Positions 48,269-58,562 of a stretch of DNA of 64,000 bases are shown here, one piece after another. A program made the position numbers and the translations under genes. The stretch comes from Pectobacterium betavasculorum (GTDB lineage Bacteria > Pseudomonadota > Gammaproteobacteria > Enterobacterales > Enterobacteriaceae): NCBI RefSeq assembly GCF_000749845.1, contig NZ_JQHM01000001.1, forward strand, positions 682,001-746,000, in the 5' to 3' direction. Under the pieces are notes generated by a model. That model ran no database searches. It was not told the origin of the DNA and saw only the letters and a list, made by a program, of their open reading frames with translations. Numbering within the stretch: the first letter of the stretch is position 1; every line of letters begins with the position of its first letter.

Positions 48269-48463
48269 ATATGCAGTTAGCTACGTGTACGCGCTGAGCC
48301 TGAAGTTAGGCAAAACAGACTGGAAAGCAGAAAGGATACCATCGAATCGACTTTTCTGCGGTGCTTTCCTGATTTACATCACTTCCCTGACTTACATCAA
48401 TAGGAAGGGAGACATAATCACTAGGCATGCGTATGTCCATTCGGTTACAATTTTCGCTTTAAT

Positions 48464-48482
48464 GCGAATGATAATTAAATTC
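48464..48482 (+). promoter_or_regulatory. Fur box of the siderophore ABC operon
   Basis: GCGAATGATAATTAAATTC matches 13 of 19 positions of the Fur consensus (GATAATGATAATCATTATC), strongest in the central AATGATAAT. It lies ~70-85 nt upstream of the binding-protein gene and overlaps a possible -10 (GATAAT, 48470-48475). Iron repression is expected. Confidence 0.75.
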
Positions 48483-48549
48483 TTTATTGCCTCGTAGATG
48501 ACTCTGTGAGGCGTATTCGGCAACAAACAGCGAAATGGAGAACACACTT

Positions 48550-49500
48550 ATGCGGTTAAATGCAGCGTTTGCAGTGAAGGCGACGTTATTGGCATCTATG
48601 TTTGTCCTGGCTGGCTGCGATCAGCAGGCATCGTCTTCAGAAGGAAGTCACACGGTAAGCATTGAGCATGCGCAGGGAACCACACAGGTTCCGCAGCCGC
48701 CGCAGAAAGTGATTGTATTTGATCCCGCTGTGCTGGATACCCTGGACGCGTTGAAAGCCGAAGGGATTGCTGGCGTACCAAAAAGCAGCACGCCGCTGCC
48801 TGCATTTTTATCAAAATATAACAGCGATAATTACCTGAATGCAGGGACGCTGTTTGAACCCGCCTATGAAGCGCTCAGCAGTGCTAAACCCGACCTGATT
48901 ATTGCTGGTGGACGTACGCGTGATGCCTACGACAAGCTGAGCGCTATTGCACCAACGATCTCGATGGATGTAGATGAACACCAGTTTATGGCGAGCTTTA
49001 CCCAGCGTATCGAGCAACTGGGTACGATCTTCGGCAAAGAAGATGAAGCGAAAAAACAGATAGATGACTTTAAGCGACAGATCGTCCAAACGCGCGCCAA
49101 AACAGAAAACGCCGGCAATGCGCTGGTATTGATGATCAGCGGTGGAAAAATGTCTGCCTACGGTCCTAAATCGCGCTTTGGTTTCATGTTTGATGAACTG
49201 GGCTTTAAACCCGCGACCGAATTCCCTGAATCCGGGCGTCATGGCAACGTGGTTACCTCCGAATTTTTGCTGAGCGTGAACCCGGAGTGGCTGTTTATTC
49301 TTGACCGTGATAGCGCGATTGGTCGCCCAGGTGGAGAATCTGCCCAACAGGTGCTGGATAACCCACTGATTCATAAAACCAACGCCTGGAAAAATAATCA
49401 CGTGGTCTATCTGGATTCTGCATCGCTGTATATCGCTGGGGGGCTGCAAAGCTACAAAAACCTCGTGAGCACTGTCAGCGACGCGTTGGATAAGAAATAA
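48550..49500 (+). CDS. Iron-siderophore ABC transporter, substrate-binding lipoprotein
   Basis: Periplasmic binding protein of the FepB/CeuE/VctP type. The ATG at 48550 is preferred (GGAG 9 nt upstream); an ATG at 48535 adds five residues. The lipoprotein signal MRLNAAFAVKATLLASMFVL ends in the lipobox LAGC, with Cys near 22. The mature protein has a class III binding fold: EHAQGTTQVPQPPQKVIVFD, KPDLIIAGGRTRD, SRFGFMFDELGFKPATE and VYLDSASLYIAGGLQS. The order binding protein-permease-permease-ATPase resembles VctPDGC and CeuBCDE catechol-siderophore systems. No outer-membrane receptor is nearby. Confidence 0.9.
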   Translation: MRLNAAFAVKATLLASMFVLAGCDQQASSSEGSHTVSIEHAQGTTQVPQPPQKVIVFDPAVLDTLDALKAEGIAGVPKSSTPLPAFLSKYNSDNYLNAGTLFEPAYEALSSAKPDLIIAGGRTRDAYDKLSAIAPTISMDVDEHQFMASFTQRIEQLGTIFGKEDEAKKQIDDFKRQIVQTRAKTENAGNALVLMISGGKMSAYGPKSRFGFMFDELGFKPATEFPESGRHGNVVTSEFLLSVNPEWLFILDRDSAIGRPGGESAQQVLDNPLIHKTNAWKNNHVVYLDSASLYIAGGLQSYKNLVSTVSDALDKK

Positions 49501-49521
49501 CGGCAGATTACGGCAGAATCA

Positions 49522-50484
49522 ATGAAGTCTTTTTACTATTTACTGGGCCTTTTGTTTCTGGCCGGCATGATCGTTGTCAGCCTGTTTGTTGGGGCTGGGC
49601 ACTTAAACATGCAGGCCGTCTGGAACGACCCAGACATGCGCGATATTTTCTTTATCAGCCGCGTTCCTCGCACTCTGGCTTTGCTGCTGGCTGGCAGCGC
49701 CATGAGTGTTGCCGGTCTTATCATGCAACTGCTGACGCAAAACCGTTTTGTCGAGCCGTCTCTGGCGGGAACCACACAGTCGGCCAGCCTTGGCCTGCTG
49801 GTGGTGATGATTGTCGTGCCTGGTGCGACAATCATCACCAAAATGGTGGTGGCGAGCCTGTTTGCGTTGGCGGGCACCTTCCTGTTCATGATGCTGCTAC
49901 AGCGGATTGTGCTGAAATCTGCACTAGTAGTGCCGCTGGTCGGCATTATGCTGGGCGCGGTTATCAGTTCAATCACCACGTTTGGCGCGATGTATTTTGA
50001 TCTGTTACAGGCGCTGGGCAGTTGGGAATCAGGTGATTTTTCCGGTGTCTTGCAGGGGCGCTACGAGCTGCTCTGGCTGGTTGGCGTGTTAACGCTGGTC
50101 GCCTGCTGGATTGCTGACCGTTTCACCGTTGCAGGCATGGGGCGCGAATTTTCCGTCAATGTCGGTCTTAACTATCGGCAGGTGATGTTGATGGGGCTAA
50201 GCATTATTGCTGTCGTCAGTGGTGTTGTAGTGGTGGTGGTCGGTAGCCTACCCTTTATCGGACTGATTGTGCCGAACCTGATCAGCATGATGCTGGGGGA
50301 TAATGTGCGCAAAACGATTCCGTGGGTATGCCTGCTCGGCGGCGGTCTGGTGCTGTGCTGCGACATTATCAGCCGCGTGATTCGTTATCCTTTCGAGATT
50401 CCGGTGAGCGTGATTCTCGGCGTCATTGGCGCTGCCGTTTTCCTTCTCTTATTGCTAAGCCAGAAACGCCATGTCAGTCAATGA
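49522..50484 (+). CDS. Iron-siderophore ABC transporter permease (FecCD family), first
   Basis: 320 residues with about nine hydrophobic segments. FecCD-family hallmarks: FISRVPRTLALLLAGSAMSV, LTQNRFVEPSLAGTTQSASL, and SLPFIGLIVPNLISMMLGDN before the cytoplasmic coupling helix. Inner-membrane half of the importer with the next permease. Starts 21 nt after the binding-protein gene; overlaps the next gene by 14 nt. Confidence 0.92.
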   Translation: MKSFYYLLGLLFLAGMIVVSLFVGAGHLNMQAVWNDPDMRDIFFISRVPRTLALLLAGSAMSVAGLIMQLLTQNRFVEPSLAGTTQSASLGLLVVMIVVPGATIITKMVVASLFALAGTFLFMMLLQRIVLKSALVVPLVGIMLGAVISSITTFGAMYFDLLQALGSWESGDFSGVLQGRYELLWLVGVLTLVACWIADRFTVAGMGREFSVNVGLNYRQVMLMGLSIIAVVSGVVVVVVGSLPFIGLIVPNLISMMLGDNVRKTIPWVCLLGGGLVLCCDIISRVIRYPFEIPVSVILGVIGAAVFLLLLLSQKRHVSQ

Positions 50485-51478
50485 ACGTAATACGGTGCTG
50501 ACCGATGCTGTCAGCGAAAAACGGGCGGGATTATCGCCAGTCCAGCGATTGTTGTGGCTGACGGGTGTGGCTGTCGTGGTGATTGTGCTATTTATGACCA
50601 TCAATCTAGGCAGCAACTTACGCTACATTTTGACGCACCGTGGGCTGATGCTGACGACGATGTTACTGGTGGCTTTTGCGGCCAGTGCATCGACCGTACT
50701 ATTCCAAACGGTGACGAATAATCGGGTGCTGACGCCATCGATTATGGGGTTTGAAGCCCTGTTTATCCTGATTCAAACGTCACTGGTATTTACTTTCGGC
50801 ATCGGCGGTATTCCGGGGCTGGGTATTGAGGGCAAATTTGTTCTTGAGACACTGCTGCTTATCCTTTTCTCCGCGCTGCTGTATCGCTGGCTGTTTACCG
50901 GCAGTCGCAATAATCTGCATCTGGTCTTGCTGGTCGGCATTATCTGCGGCACGTTGTTTCGCAGCATGGCGGGCTTGATGCAGCGCCTTTTGACCCCCGG
51001 CGAGTTCGCAATCTTGCAGGGGAGGATGTTTGCCACTTTCACCCGCACTGTCCCCGAACTGGTTGCACTGTCTGTCGTGATTACGCTGGTGGTTGCCGTG
51101 GTGATCTGGCGTATGCGCTTTCGCTTTGATGTGCTGGCGCTGGGGCGTAATAACGCGATTAATCTTGGCATCGACTACAAACGCAGCGTCACGGTCATTC
51201 TGCTGCTGGTTTCTGTGCTGGTTGCCATTTCAACGGCATTAGTCGGTCCGCTTACCTTCTTAGGCTTTATGGTCGCAAACCTGGCCTATTTGGTCATCGG
51301 TTCCAGCCAGCATCGCCTGTTGCTGCCCGCGGCTTTCCTGCTGGGTGTTATTTCACTGGTTGGTGGACAACTTGTGCTTGAGCATCTGCTGGATATGTCT
51401 GGAGCGCTGTCGGTCGTTATCGAATTTGTGGGTGGGTCGCTGTTTATTGTGTTGCTACTGAAAAAGGTTTCCGTGTGA
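50471..51478 (+). CDS. Iron-siderophore ABC transporter permease (FecCD family), second
   Basis: 335 residues, about nine hydrophobic segments. FecCD hallmarks: LTHRGLMLTTMLLVAFAASA, TVTNNRVLTPSIMGFEALF, GPLTFLGFMVANLAYLVIGS. Pairs with the preceding permease. Overlaps upstream and downstream genes (14 and 4 nt), indicating one polycistronic message. Confidence 0.92.
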   Translation: MSVNERNTVLTDAVSEKRAGLSPVQRLLWLTGVAVVVIVLFMTINLGSNLRYILTHRGLMLTTMLLVAFAASASTVLFQTVTNNRVLTPSIMGFEALFILIQTSLVFTFGIGGIPGLGIEGKFVLETLLLILFSALLYRWLFTGSRNNLHLVLLVGIICGTLFRSMAGLMQRLLTPGEFAILQGRMFATFTRTVPELVALSVVITLVVAVVIWRMRFRFDVLALGRNNAINLGIDYKRSVTVILLLVSVLVAISTALVGPLTFLGFMVANLAYLVIGSSQHRLLLPAAFLLGVISLVGGQLVLEHLLDMSGALSVVIEFVGGSLFIVLLLKKVSV

Positions 51479-52233
51479 TTGAGATCGGCAATGTAACTAA
51501 AACGTATAATAACGTGACAGTATTGAACAATGTCACGGCGACGGTGCCTCGTGGTGGCGTTACGTCGATTATCGGCCCAAATGGTGCAGGGAAGTCGACA
51601 TTGTTGTCCATTATCAGTCGCCTGCTGGAAGCCGATCGCGGGCAGGTAAAAGTTAATGGCATGGATGTGATGACAACGCCAAGCGATAAGCTGGCGACGT
51701 GTTTGTCTGTGCTACGGCAGGAGAATCAGTTTACCAGCCGCTTAACGGTGGCAGAACTGGTGGGTTTTGGGCGCTATCCTTATACCAAAGGGCGTCTGAA
51801 CGCTGACGATCGTGAACGCATCAGCGCTGCGTTGGCTTTTCTCAACCTGACTGAGTTGAAAGATCGGTTTTTAGATGAGCTTTCCGGTGGTCAACGTCAG
51901 CGAGCCTATGTCGCGATGGTTTTGTGTCAGGACACAGAATATGTGTTGCTGGACGAGCCGTTGAATAATCTGGATATGAAACACGCCGTAGCGATGATGA
52001 AGCAAATTCGCCGTGCGGCCGATGAGTTAGGTAAAACCATCGTACTGGTTATTCACGATATCAACTTTGCTTCCGCCTATTCAGACTACATTATTGCGAT
52101 GCGCAAAGGGCAAATTATCTATACGGGAAAACCGGAAGACATCATGGTGTCCGATGTGCTGGAAGATATTTTCGATACGGAAGTGGCTATTGAAGAGGTT
52201 CATAACCAGCGCATCGCAGTATATTACCGCTAA
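51475..52233 (+). CDS. Iron-siderophore ABC transporter ATP-binding protein
   Basis: 252-residue ATPase starting at GTG within a GTGA overlap. Walker A GPNGAGKSTLLS near 35, signature [13 protein letters not shown] near 136, Walker B YVLLDEPLNNLDMKH, and switch His in VIHDINFASAYSD. Belongs to the FepC/FhuC/YclP group. Last gene of the four-gene iron-chelate uptake operon. Confidence 0.94.
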   Translation: MIEIGNVTKTYNNVTVLNNVTATVPRGGVTSIIGPNGAGKSTLLSIISRLLEADRGQVKVNGMDVMTTPSDKLATCLSVLRQENQFTSRLTVAELVGFGRYPYTKGRLNADDRERISAALAFLNLTELKDRFLDELSGGQRQRAYVAMVLCQDTEYVLLDEPLNNLDMKHAVAMMKQIRRAADELGKTIVLVIHDINFASAYSDYIIAMRKGQIIYTGKPEDIMVSDVLEDIFDTEVAIEEVHNQRIAVYYR

Positions 52234-52239
52234 ACACCT

Positions 52240-52288
52240 GTCATACTTCAAGCTAACGTACGTGCAACTCGAATTATTTAGGGTATTT
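52240..52288. repeat. Internally deleted ERIC element
   Basis: Both ERIC ends are present but nearly all of the interior is missing: TCATACTTCAAGC at the left (complement of the GCTTGAAGTATGA end) and ACTCGAATTATTTAGGGTAT at the right (complement of ATACCCTAAATAATTCGAGT). About 49 nt against ~134 in the copy at 61034. It lies just after the ABC operon and may provide its 3' hairpin. Confidence 0.7.
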
Positions 52289-52342
52289 TGGTGACAGAGT
52301 ATCCGCTTGGCGTTGTATTAGCGCAAAGGGCGTAAGCACCGC

Positions 52343-52372
52343 TTGAAAGACGTTGGGTATAACCTGTATGGT
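52343..52372 (+). promoter_or_regulatory. Possible tmaR promoter
   Basis: TTGAAA (52343-52348) and TATGGT (52367-52372), 18-nt spacer, ~45 nt upstream of the tmaR ATG. Reasonable sigma-70 match, no other evidence. Confidence 0.35.
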
Positions 52373-52407
52373 AAATGCATAAAGAATTTATGTATGACTT
52401 AAGGTAA

Positions 52408-52734
<327 letters not shown>

Positions 52735-52760
52735 CCCAACACACTGTTTTCTACCATGAA

Positions 52761-52785
52761 AGGATCGCTTCGGCGGTCCTTTTTC
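52761..52785 (+). terminator. tmaR intrinsic terminator
   Basis: AGGATCGC-TTCG-GCGGTCCT with a stable TTCG tetraloop and TTTTC tail, 27 nt after the tmaR stop. Confidence 0.85.
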
Positions 52786-53028
52786 TTTTGATTTTAATCG
52801 CCTCATATCCCGCTTTTTCTGCCCAACCCATTTTTCAACTGTGGCTGCATTGAACGCCTGAAAAACTGGAGTCCAGATCGCGCGCTGAATGTCACTTTAT
52901 GCAATGTAGCCATTTTATTGCGAAGCGTTTTCCTACCTGAGTTTTCTGTTCTGTTGCATTAGTTTGGGTTACTGCAACATCCCATAGCGAACCACAGGGA
53001 GAGGGAAGGTGCATCATGGTAATAAACG
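52786..53028. other. tmaR-comEC intergenic region
   Basis: 243 nt with no gene or strong dyad seen; it should hold the promoter for comEC-msbA-lpxK. Confidence 0.35.
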
Positions 53029-55302
53029 ATGTCGGTAAATAGTCTGGCGTGGGCGGGCGTGCTCGGCATCCTACCTCTGCTTTTTTTACCGCAGATCCCC
53101 GTGTCGACGCTATTGTGGTGGGGAGTTGTACTGTCTACCTGCGTGATATCCGTGGGATATCGTCATGCGGGAATACGTTTTGTGGCGCTTGTTACGGTGA
53201 GTTTTTGCTGGGCATTATTAAATGCGCAAACTCTGTTGTTGCAAATTGAGCGCATCACGCAGGATTCGGTTCACGCAGTCGTGACGATCAGCAGTATACG
53301 ATTCAGTGAACACAGTGAAGCGTCGCTCACCGTTCGGTTGGAAGAAGTCAATCAGCAGCGGATATTCCCTCCGCTATATGCCCAACTGATCTTATCACCT
53401 GCTATGGAAAACTGGTGCGGTGGCCAACGTTGGGCAATCACTGCCAATTTTCGCCCCATCCATAGTCGACTAAATGAAGGTGGGTTTGATAGTCAACGTT
53501 GGGCAGTAGCCAAGCGACAACCGCTATCGGGTCGTGTACTAACGGCAAACGTACTTGATGGCCGCTGTGATTTTCGCCAGCGCACGATTACGCAGGCAGA
53601 ACAGCAGGTTCAAGGGTTGCCTTGGCGTTCTATTTTACTGGCGCTGACGTTTGGTGAGATGAAAACGGTTAGTACAGAACTTAAAGCGTTACTCCAGAAT
53701 ACCGGAACGATGCACCTGATGGCGATCTCTGGTCTCCATATCGTGCTCGCGGGTCTGGTTGGTTGGGGAATGGCTCGGGGCTTACAGTATGGCTTTCCTG
53801 TAACGTGGATTAGCTATCGTTTCCCATTATTGATGAGCGCTGTGGCTGCATGGGGATATGTCTGGCTGGCAGGGGGGAATCCTCCTGCTGTGCGATCTGC
53901 GCTGGCACTTAGCGTATGGGTTTGTCTAAAAGTACGGAGCGTTAACTGCTCAGCATGGCAGGTTTGGCTATGGTGCGTCGCGTTGATTCTGGTCAGCGAT
54001 CCGCTGAGCGTGCTGTCAGACAGCTTTTGGCTATCTTGTCTGGCGGTGGCATCACTGATTTTCTGGTTTCAATGGGCGCCGCTTCCTCATCGGCTACAGA
54101 TACAGAAACGCTGGTTCTGGCTGCGTTGGATCCACCTGCAAACGGGAATTACGCTGCTATTGGTGCCTCTGCAACTGCATATTTTCCATGGTTTTAGCGC
54201 CACCTCTCTGCCCGCAAATCTTTGGGCTGTACCTTTGGTATCCTTCGTTACCACGCCACTCATTTTGCTCGCATTGAGCACTATCGCGTTCGCACCGCTG
54301 AGTGAGATTTTATGGTGGTTAGCAGATATTTCGCTACGTGGGGTATTCGCACCGTTGACTTACCTACAGACGGGATGGATTTATCTTGATGCTTCTCTGC
54401 TGCTAGCGAGCATCGCGGGATGGGGCGCTGTTGTGGTATGGCGTTTTAGCTGGTGGCGAACTTATCCCGCGAGTGTTGGCATTCTGATTCTGGTTTTATT
54501 GGTTTTTCGCATAAAGCGTGATGAGCCAGATTGGCGGGTGGATATGCTGGATGTTGGCCACGGTCTGGCAATTGTAATCGAACAGCGTGGTAAGGCAGTG
54601 CTATACGATACAGGAAACCGTTGGGAAGGTGGCGACATGGCGACGCGAGAAATCCTACCTTATCTACGATGGCGAGGTGTGGACGTAGAAAACATTATCC
54701 TGAGCCACAGCCATATGGATCATATCGGGGGGCTGGAGACACTACAGACGGTTTACCCTAAAGCAGCGATATATAGCGCAATAAAATCTATAAATCATCG
54801 GCCTTGCCTGCGTGGAGAGCATTGGCGCTGGCAGGGTCTTACCTTTACTGTCCTATGGCCGTTAGCGCTCGTCGAACGCGCGGAAAATAACGACTCCTGC
54901 GTTATCCGCGTTGATGATGGAAAATATCGTGTCTTATTGACTGGCGATCTGGAGGCTGATGCAGAAAAAGCGTTGATAAAGTTAGAGCGCAGTGCGCTGC
55001 ATGCGAATTTGTTACAAATCCCTCACCATGGCAGTAAGACTTCATCGTCACCTCCCTTTATTCGTGCGGTTAATGCTGAGTTGGCAATGGCCTCTACGGC
55101 ACGCTATAACCCGTGGCGGCTGCCTGCAATAAAGATTGTTGAGCGATATCGGCAATATGGTTACTCATGGCAGGATACTGCGTCATTCGGACAGCTAAGT
55201 GCTCGCTTTTTCAGCGATTCATGGCATGTTCTACGGTTCAGGGATCACATATCGCCTCGTTGGTATCATCAGTGGTTTGGCGTAAAGCGGTATAATGAGT
55301 AA
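53029..55302 (+). CDS. comEC: ComEC/Rec2-family DNA internalisation protein
   Basis: Inner-membrane channel family that carries single-stranded DNA in competent bacteria; E. coli has it as YcaI (about 754 residues). 757 residues here: an N-terminal DUF4131-type region, the central Competence domain with [20 protein letters not shown] and multiple helices (~200-490), and a C-terminal metallo-beta-lactamase domain with [34 protein letters not shown] and [11 protein letters not shown]. The metal-ligand residues (HxHxDH) are intact. Overlaps the msbA frame region; same order comEC-msbA-lpxK as in E. coli. Confidence 0.93.
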   Translation: MSVNSLAWAGVLGILPLLFLPQIPVSTLLWWGVVLSTCVISVGYRHAGIRFVALVTVSFCWALLNAQTLLLQIERITQDSVHAVVTISSIRFSEHSEASLTVRLEEVNQQRIFPPLYAQLILSPAMENWCGGQRWAITANFRPIHSRLNEGGFDSQRWAVAKRQPLSGRVLTANVLDGRCDFRQRTITQAEQQVQGLPWRSILLALTFGEMKTVSTELKALLQNTGTMHLMAISGLHIVLAGLVGWGMARGLQYGFPVTWISYRFPLLMSAVAAWGYVWLAGGNPPAVRSALALSVWVCLKVRSVNCSAWQVWLWCVALILVSDPLSVLSDSFWLSCLAVASLIFWFQWAPLPHRLQIQKRWFWLRWIHLQTGITLLLVPLQLHIFHGFSATSLPANLWAVPLVSFVTTPLILLALSTIAFAPLSEILWWLADISLRGVFAPLTYLQTGWIYLDASLLLASIAGWGAVVVWRFSWWRTYPASVGILILVLLVFRIKRDEPDWRVDMLDVGHGLAIVIEQRGKAVLYDTGNRWEGGDMATREILPYLRWRGVDVENIILSHSHMDHIGGLETLQTVYPKAAIYSAIKSINHRPCLRGEHWRWQGLTFTVLWPLALVERAENNDSCVIRVDDGKYRVLLTGDLEADAEKALIKLERSALHANLLQIPHHGSKTSSSPPFIRAVNAELAMASTARYNPWRLPAIKIVERYRQYGYSWQDTASFGQLSARFFSDSWHVLRFRDHISPRWYHQWFGVKRYNE

Positions 55303-55339
55303 AATGGTCGGCTATTTCTTCCCAATTCAGGTTCACTAC

Positions 55340-57088
55340 ATGCTGAATGATAAAGATCTCTCCACCTGGCAGACCTTTCGCCGCCTATGGCCGATGATCT
55401 CTCCTTTTAAGGCAGGACTAATTGCTGCTGCAATCGCACTTATTATTAACGCAGCTGGCGATACATTGATGCTCTCGCTGTTAAAACCCTTGCTGGATGA
55501 AGGATTCGGCAAAGCGGAACGCTCTGTATTGCTCTGGATGCCATTGGTTGTCATTGGGTTGATGCTAGTAAGAGGGCTCTCTGGATTTGTCTCCAGCTAC
55601 TGTGTTGCCTGGGTTTCTGGCAAAGTAGTGATGAATATGCGTCGTCGCCTCTTCTCCCACATCATGGGGATGCCGGTCGCATTCTTCGATCAACAGTCAA
55701 CAGGAACGCTGTTATCCCGTATCACCTATGATTCTGAGCAGGTTGCAGCTTCGTCATCTGGCGCGTTGATTACCGTTGTCAGAGAAGGTGCCTCAATTAT
55801 CGGCCTGTTTATTCTGATGTTCTACTACAGTTGGCAATTGTCCATCATTCTGATTGTGATTGCGCCAATTGTATCGATCGCCATGCGCGTGGTGTCCAAA
55901 CGGTTCCGCAGTATCAGTAAAAACATGCAAGATACGATGGGACATGTGACTACCAGCACGGAGCAAATGCTTAAAGGCCATAAAGAAGTACTGATGTTTG
56001 GTGGCCAGAGCGTTGAAACTAAACGTTTTGATCAGGTTAGTAACCGGATGCGCCATCAGGGCATGAAAATGGTGTCTGCCTCATCCATTTCCGATCCTAT
56101 CATTCAGTTGATTGCATCACTGGCGCTAGCATTTGTTCTTTATGCTGCGAGCTTCCCCAGCGTGATGGAGACGTTGACTGCCGGGACGATCACGGTGGTG
56201 TTCTCTTCCATGATCGCGCTGATGCGTCCGTTAAAATCACTGACTAACGTTAATGCACAGTTCCAGCGCGGTATGGCCGCGTGCCAGACGCTGTTCGCCA
56301 TTCTTGACATGGAACAGGAGCGTGACACCGGTAAACTGGAAATCGAACGGGCGAAAGGTGAACTTGAATTCCGTCAGGTGAACTTCGCTTATCCGGCGAG
56401 AGAAAATCTGGCACTGAAGAATATCAATCTGCATATTCCCGTGGGTAAGACGGTAGCCTTGGTTGGCCGCTCTGGGTCAGGTAAATCAACGATTGCCAGT
56501 TTGATCACGCGTTTCTACGATATTCAGTCGGGTGAAATTTTGCTTGATGGTCATGATTTACGCGAGTATCGCCTGTCTTCCTTACGCAATCAGGTGGCAT
56601 TGGTTTCTCAAAATGTCCATCTGTTCAACGATACGATAGCGAACAATATTGCTTATGCACGTAATGAGCACTACAGCCGTGAGGAAATTGAGCGTGCGGC
56701 GACAATGGCGTATGCGATGGACTTCATCAATAAGATGGATCACGGCTTGGATACGGTCATTGGTGAAAACGGCGTGATGCTTTCAGGCGGACAGCGGCAG
56801 CGTATTGCGATTGCCCGAGCGTTACTGCGTGATAGCCCGATTCTGATATTGGATGAGGCTACGTCGGCGCTGGATACGGAATCTGAACGCGCGATTCAGG
56901 CGGCCTTAGACGAACTGCAAAAAGATCGTACTGCACTGGTGATTGCCCACCGTCTTTCCACGATAGAAAAAGCGGATGAGATTCTGGTGGTTGAAGATGG
57001 CAGAATCATTGAACGAGGCGATCATATTGCGTTACTTGCAGCTAATGGTGCCTATGCTCAGCTACATAAAATGCAGTTTGGCGAATGA
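55340..57088 (+). CDS. msbA: Lipid A flippase MsbA
   Basis: Essential homodimeric ABC exporter that flips core-lipid A across the inner membrane. The ATG at 55340 gives [18 protein letters not shown] and 582 residues, exactly the E. coli length; an upstream start at 55295 would overlap comEC. Six-helix domain ~1-325; ATPase with Walker [10 protein letters not shown] at about 376-384, signature LSGGQRQR, Walker [17 protein letters not shown] overlap couples it to lpxK. Confidence 0.97.
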   Translation: MLNDKDLSTWQTFRRLWPMISPFKAGLIAAAIALIINAAGDTLMLSLLKPLLDEGFGKAERSVLLWMPLVVIGLMLVRGLSGFVSSYCVAWVSGKVVMNMRRRLFSHIMGMPVAFFDQQSTGTLLSRITYDSEQVAASSSGALITVVREGASIIGLFILMFYYSWQLSIILIVIAPIVSIAMRVVSKRFRSISKNMQDTMGHVTTSTEQMLKGHKEVLMFGGQSVETKRFDQVSNRMRHQGMKMVSASSISDPIIQLIASLALAFVLYAASFPSVMETLTAGTITVVFSSMIALMRPLKSLTNVNAQFQRGMAACQTLFAILDMEQERDTGKLEIERAKGELEFRQVNFAYPARENLALKNINLHIPVGKTVALVGRSGSGKSTIASLITRFYDIQSGEILLDGHDLREYRLSSLRNQVALVSQNVHLFNDTIANNIAYARNEHYSREEIERAATMAYAMDFINKMDHGLDTVIGENGVMLSGGQRQRIAIARALLRDSPILILDEATSALDTESERAIQAALDELQKDRTALVIAHRLSTIEKADEILVVEDGRIIERGDHIALLAANGAYAQLHKMQFGE

Positions 57089-58086
57089 TTGAGCGTATCT
57101 GGTCCGGGCAATCACGGCTCTATTGGCTGTTACTACCGCTTTCGTGGTTGTACGGACTCATCACTTTTCTGATCCGCCAGTTTTATCGACTCGGGTGGCG
57201 GAAAAGCTGGCGCTCTCCTGTTCCCATCGTAGTCGTAGGCAATTTGACGGCAGGCGGCAATGGGAAAACACCCGTCGTCATTTGGCTTGTCGAACAGTTG
57301 CTGCGTAGGGGGTATCGTGTCGGCGTGGTATCACGTGGTTACGGTGGGAAAGCTGAATGTTATCCTCTGCTGCTTGATGAATCGGTCACGACGGCGCAGG
57401 CTGGCGATGAGCCGGTGCTGATTTTTCAACGTACCAGAGCGCCTGTTGCGGTAGCCCCTCGTCGCGCAGAAGCTGTGAGCGCATTATTGGCACGGTACAC
57501 GCTAGATGTGGTGATCACCGACGATGGATTACAGCATTATGCGTTGGCAAGAGATATCGAACTGGTTGTGATTGACGGAATGCGGCGTTTTGGCAATGGA
57601 TGGTGGCTGCCCGCGGGGCCGATGCGGGAAAGAGAAAGTCGCCTGGCGTCGGTGGATGCCGTCATTGTTAATGGTGGCACGGCGCGAGCCAACGAGATAG
57701 GTATGGCATTAACAGCGGGTATGGCGGTTAACTTACTTTCCGGTGAGTCACGACCGTTGAGTCAGTTGCATGATGTCGTTGCGATGGCTGGCATCGGACA
57801 TCCCCCGCGTTTTTTTGCTACGCTGCGCGACGCTGGCGTTAGCATTGCGCGCGAGGTCGCCTTTGCCGATCACCAACCGTATCAGCCAGAACAGCTCAAC
57901 TCACTGACTCAGAATGCGATACAGCCGCTGCTGATGACGGAAAAAGATGCCGTAAAATGTAAGGCATTTGCTCAGGATAACTGGTGGTATCTGCCCGTCG
58001 ATGCCGTGTTAGCTGAGCCGTTCGGCACGCAATTGCTCGATAAACTGGAAAATGTGCTTCATCGGAATACGGGGAGCAGAGCATAA
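57085..58086 (+). CDS. lpxK: Tetraacyldisaccharide 4'-kinase
   Basis: Membrane-associated kinase adding the 4'-phosphate of lipid A. 333 residues (328 in E. coli). N-terminal amphipathic/membrane helix, then P-loop [20 protein letters not shown] near 52-71, VVSRGYGGK, and [20 protein letters not shown] with the catalytic Asp. Overlaps msbA by 4 nt. In E. coli ycaQ follows; here a repeat-bearing gap follows instead. Confidence 0.96.
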   Translation: MIERIWSGQSRLYWLLLPLSWLYGLITFLIRQFYRLGWRKSWRSPVPIVVVGNLTAGGNGKTPVVIWLVEQLLRRGYRVGVVSRGYGGKAECYPLLLDESVTTAQAGDEPVLIFQRTRAPVAVAPRRAEAVSALLARYTLDVVITDDGLQHYALARDIELVVIDGMRRFGNGWWLPAGPMRERESRLASVDAVIVNGGTARANEIGMALTAGMAVNLLSGESRPLSQLHDVVAMAGIGHPPRFFATLRDAGVSIAREVAFADHQPYQPEQLNSLTQNAIQPLLMTEKDAVKCKAFAQDNWWYLPVDAVLAEPFGTQLLDKLENVLHRNTGSRA

Positions 58087-58379
58087 ATTGCTCTGCTACC
58101 ACGGTTTCAGATATCCCTCGTGGATATCACCTTATTAGATCGCTGCTGTAGCGAGAAAGAACATGCCGGTCATCGATCGGCCCATAACGTTGGCAAATCT
58201 TTCGCAGAATGAAAACGGTGATGATGGGATAGAAGAGCAAAGCGTTTGCGCCATGGATGGCGCAATCCGAGCGTACAGGGATGTATTTACAGCGTCTTTA
58301 CGATCTACCCATCATCATCGTCTAGCGGACTTTGTCAGCACCCTCAGCCGGTCATCGATCGGCCAAAGATGGAGGAAGC
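58087..58379. other. lpxK-ycaR intergenic region replacing ycaQ
   Basis: 293 nt without a gene where E. coli has ycaQ. The 78-codon frame at 58163-58399 is made of repeat sequence and is rejected. It contains two identical 18-mers, a perfect 9+9 palindrome and a long inverted repeat, described separately. Confidence 0.6.
58165..58364. repeat. MITE-like repeat bounded by 18-bp direct repeats
   Basis: GCCGGTCATCGATCGGCC occurs identically at 58165-58182 and 58347-58364. Between them lie an inverted pair, ACGGTGATGATGGG (58214-58227) against CCCATCATCATCGT (about 58307-58320, one mismatch), and the central palindrome TTGCGCCAT-GG-ATGGCGCAA (58246-58265). Overall an element of ~160 nt with internal dyad symmetry, flanked by direct repeats; no coding capacity. 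The second 18-mer ends just before the ycaR ribosome site. Confidence 0.7.
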
Positions 58380-58562
58380 ATGGATCACCGTTTACTTGAG
58401 ATTGTTGCCTGTCCTGTTTGTAATGGTCGGCTGTATTTTAATAAAGAGAAACTGGAGCTGATATGCAAGGTCGATGGGTTGGCCTATCCAGTTCGTGATG
58501 GTATTCCCGTGCTGCTGGAAAACGAGGCGCGTAAACTTGGGGCTGACGAGATAACACAATGA
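58380..58562 (+). CDS. ycaR: Trm112-family small protein YcaR
   Basis: 60 residues, same length as E. coli Yca[21 protein letters not shown] contains one CxxC pair; then [20 protein letters not shown]. Family members resemble the Trm112 methyltransferase activator; the E. coli function is unknown. GGAGG lies 8 nt before the ATG. ATGA overlap with kdsB shows coupling. Confidence 0.94.
   Translation: MDHRLLEIVACPVCNGRLYFNKEKLELICKVDGLAYPVRDGIPVLLENEARKLGADEITQ

Noticed and set aside
48811-49449. 212-codon open frame opposite the siderophore-binding protein gene
   Set aside because: The plus-strand lipoprotein has clear family motifs; the minus frame has none.
58163-58399. 78-codon frame in the lpxK-ycaR gap
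   Set aside because: Runs through the repeat element and into ycaR in the wrong frame; it is not a ycaQ remnant.
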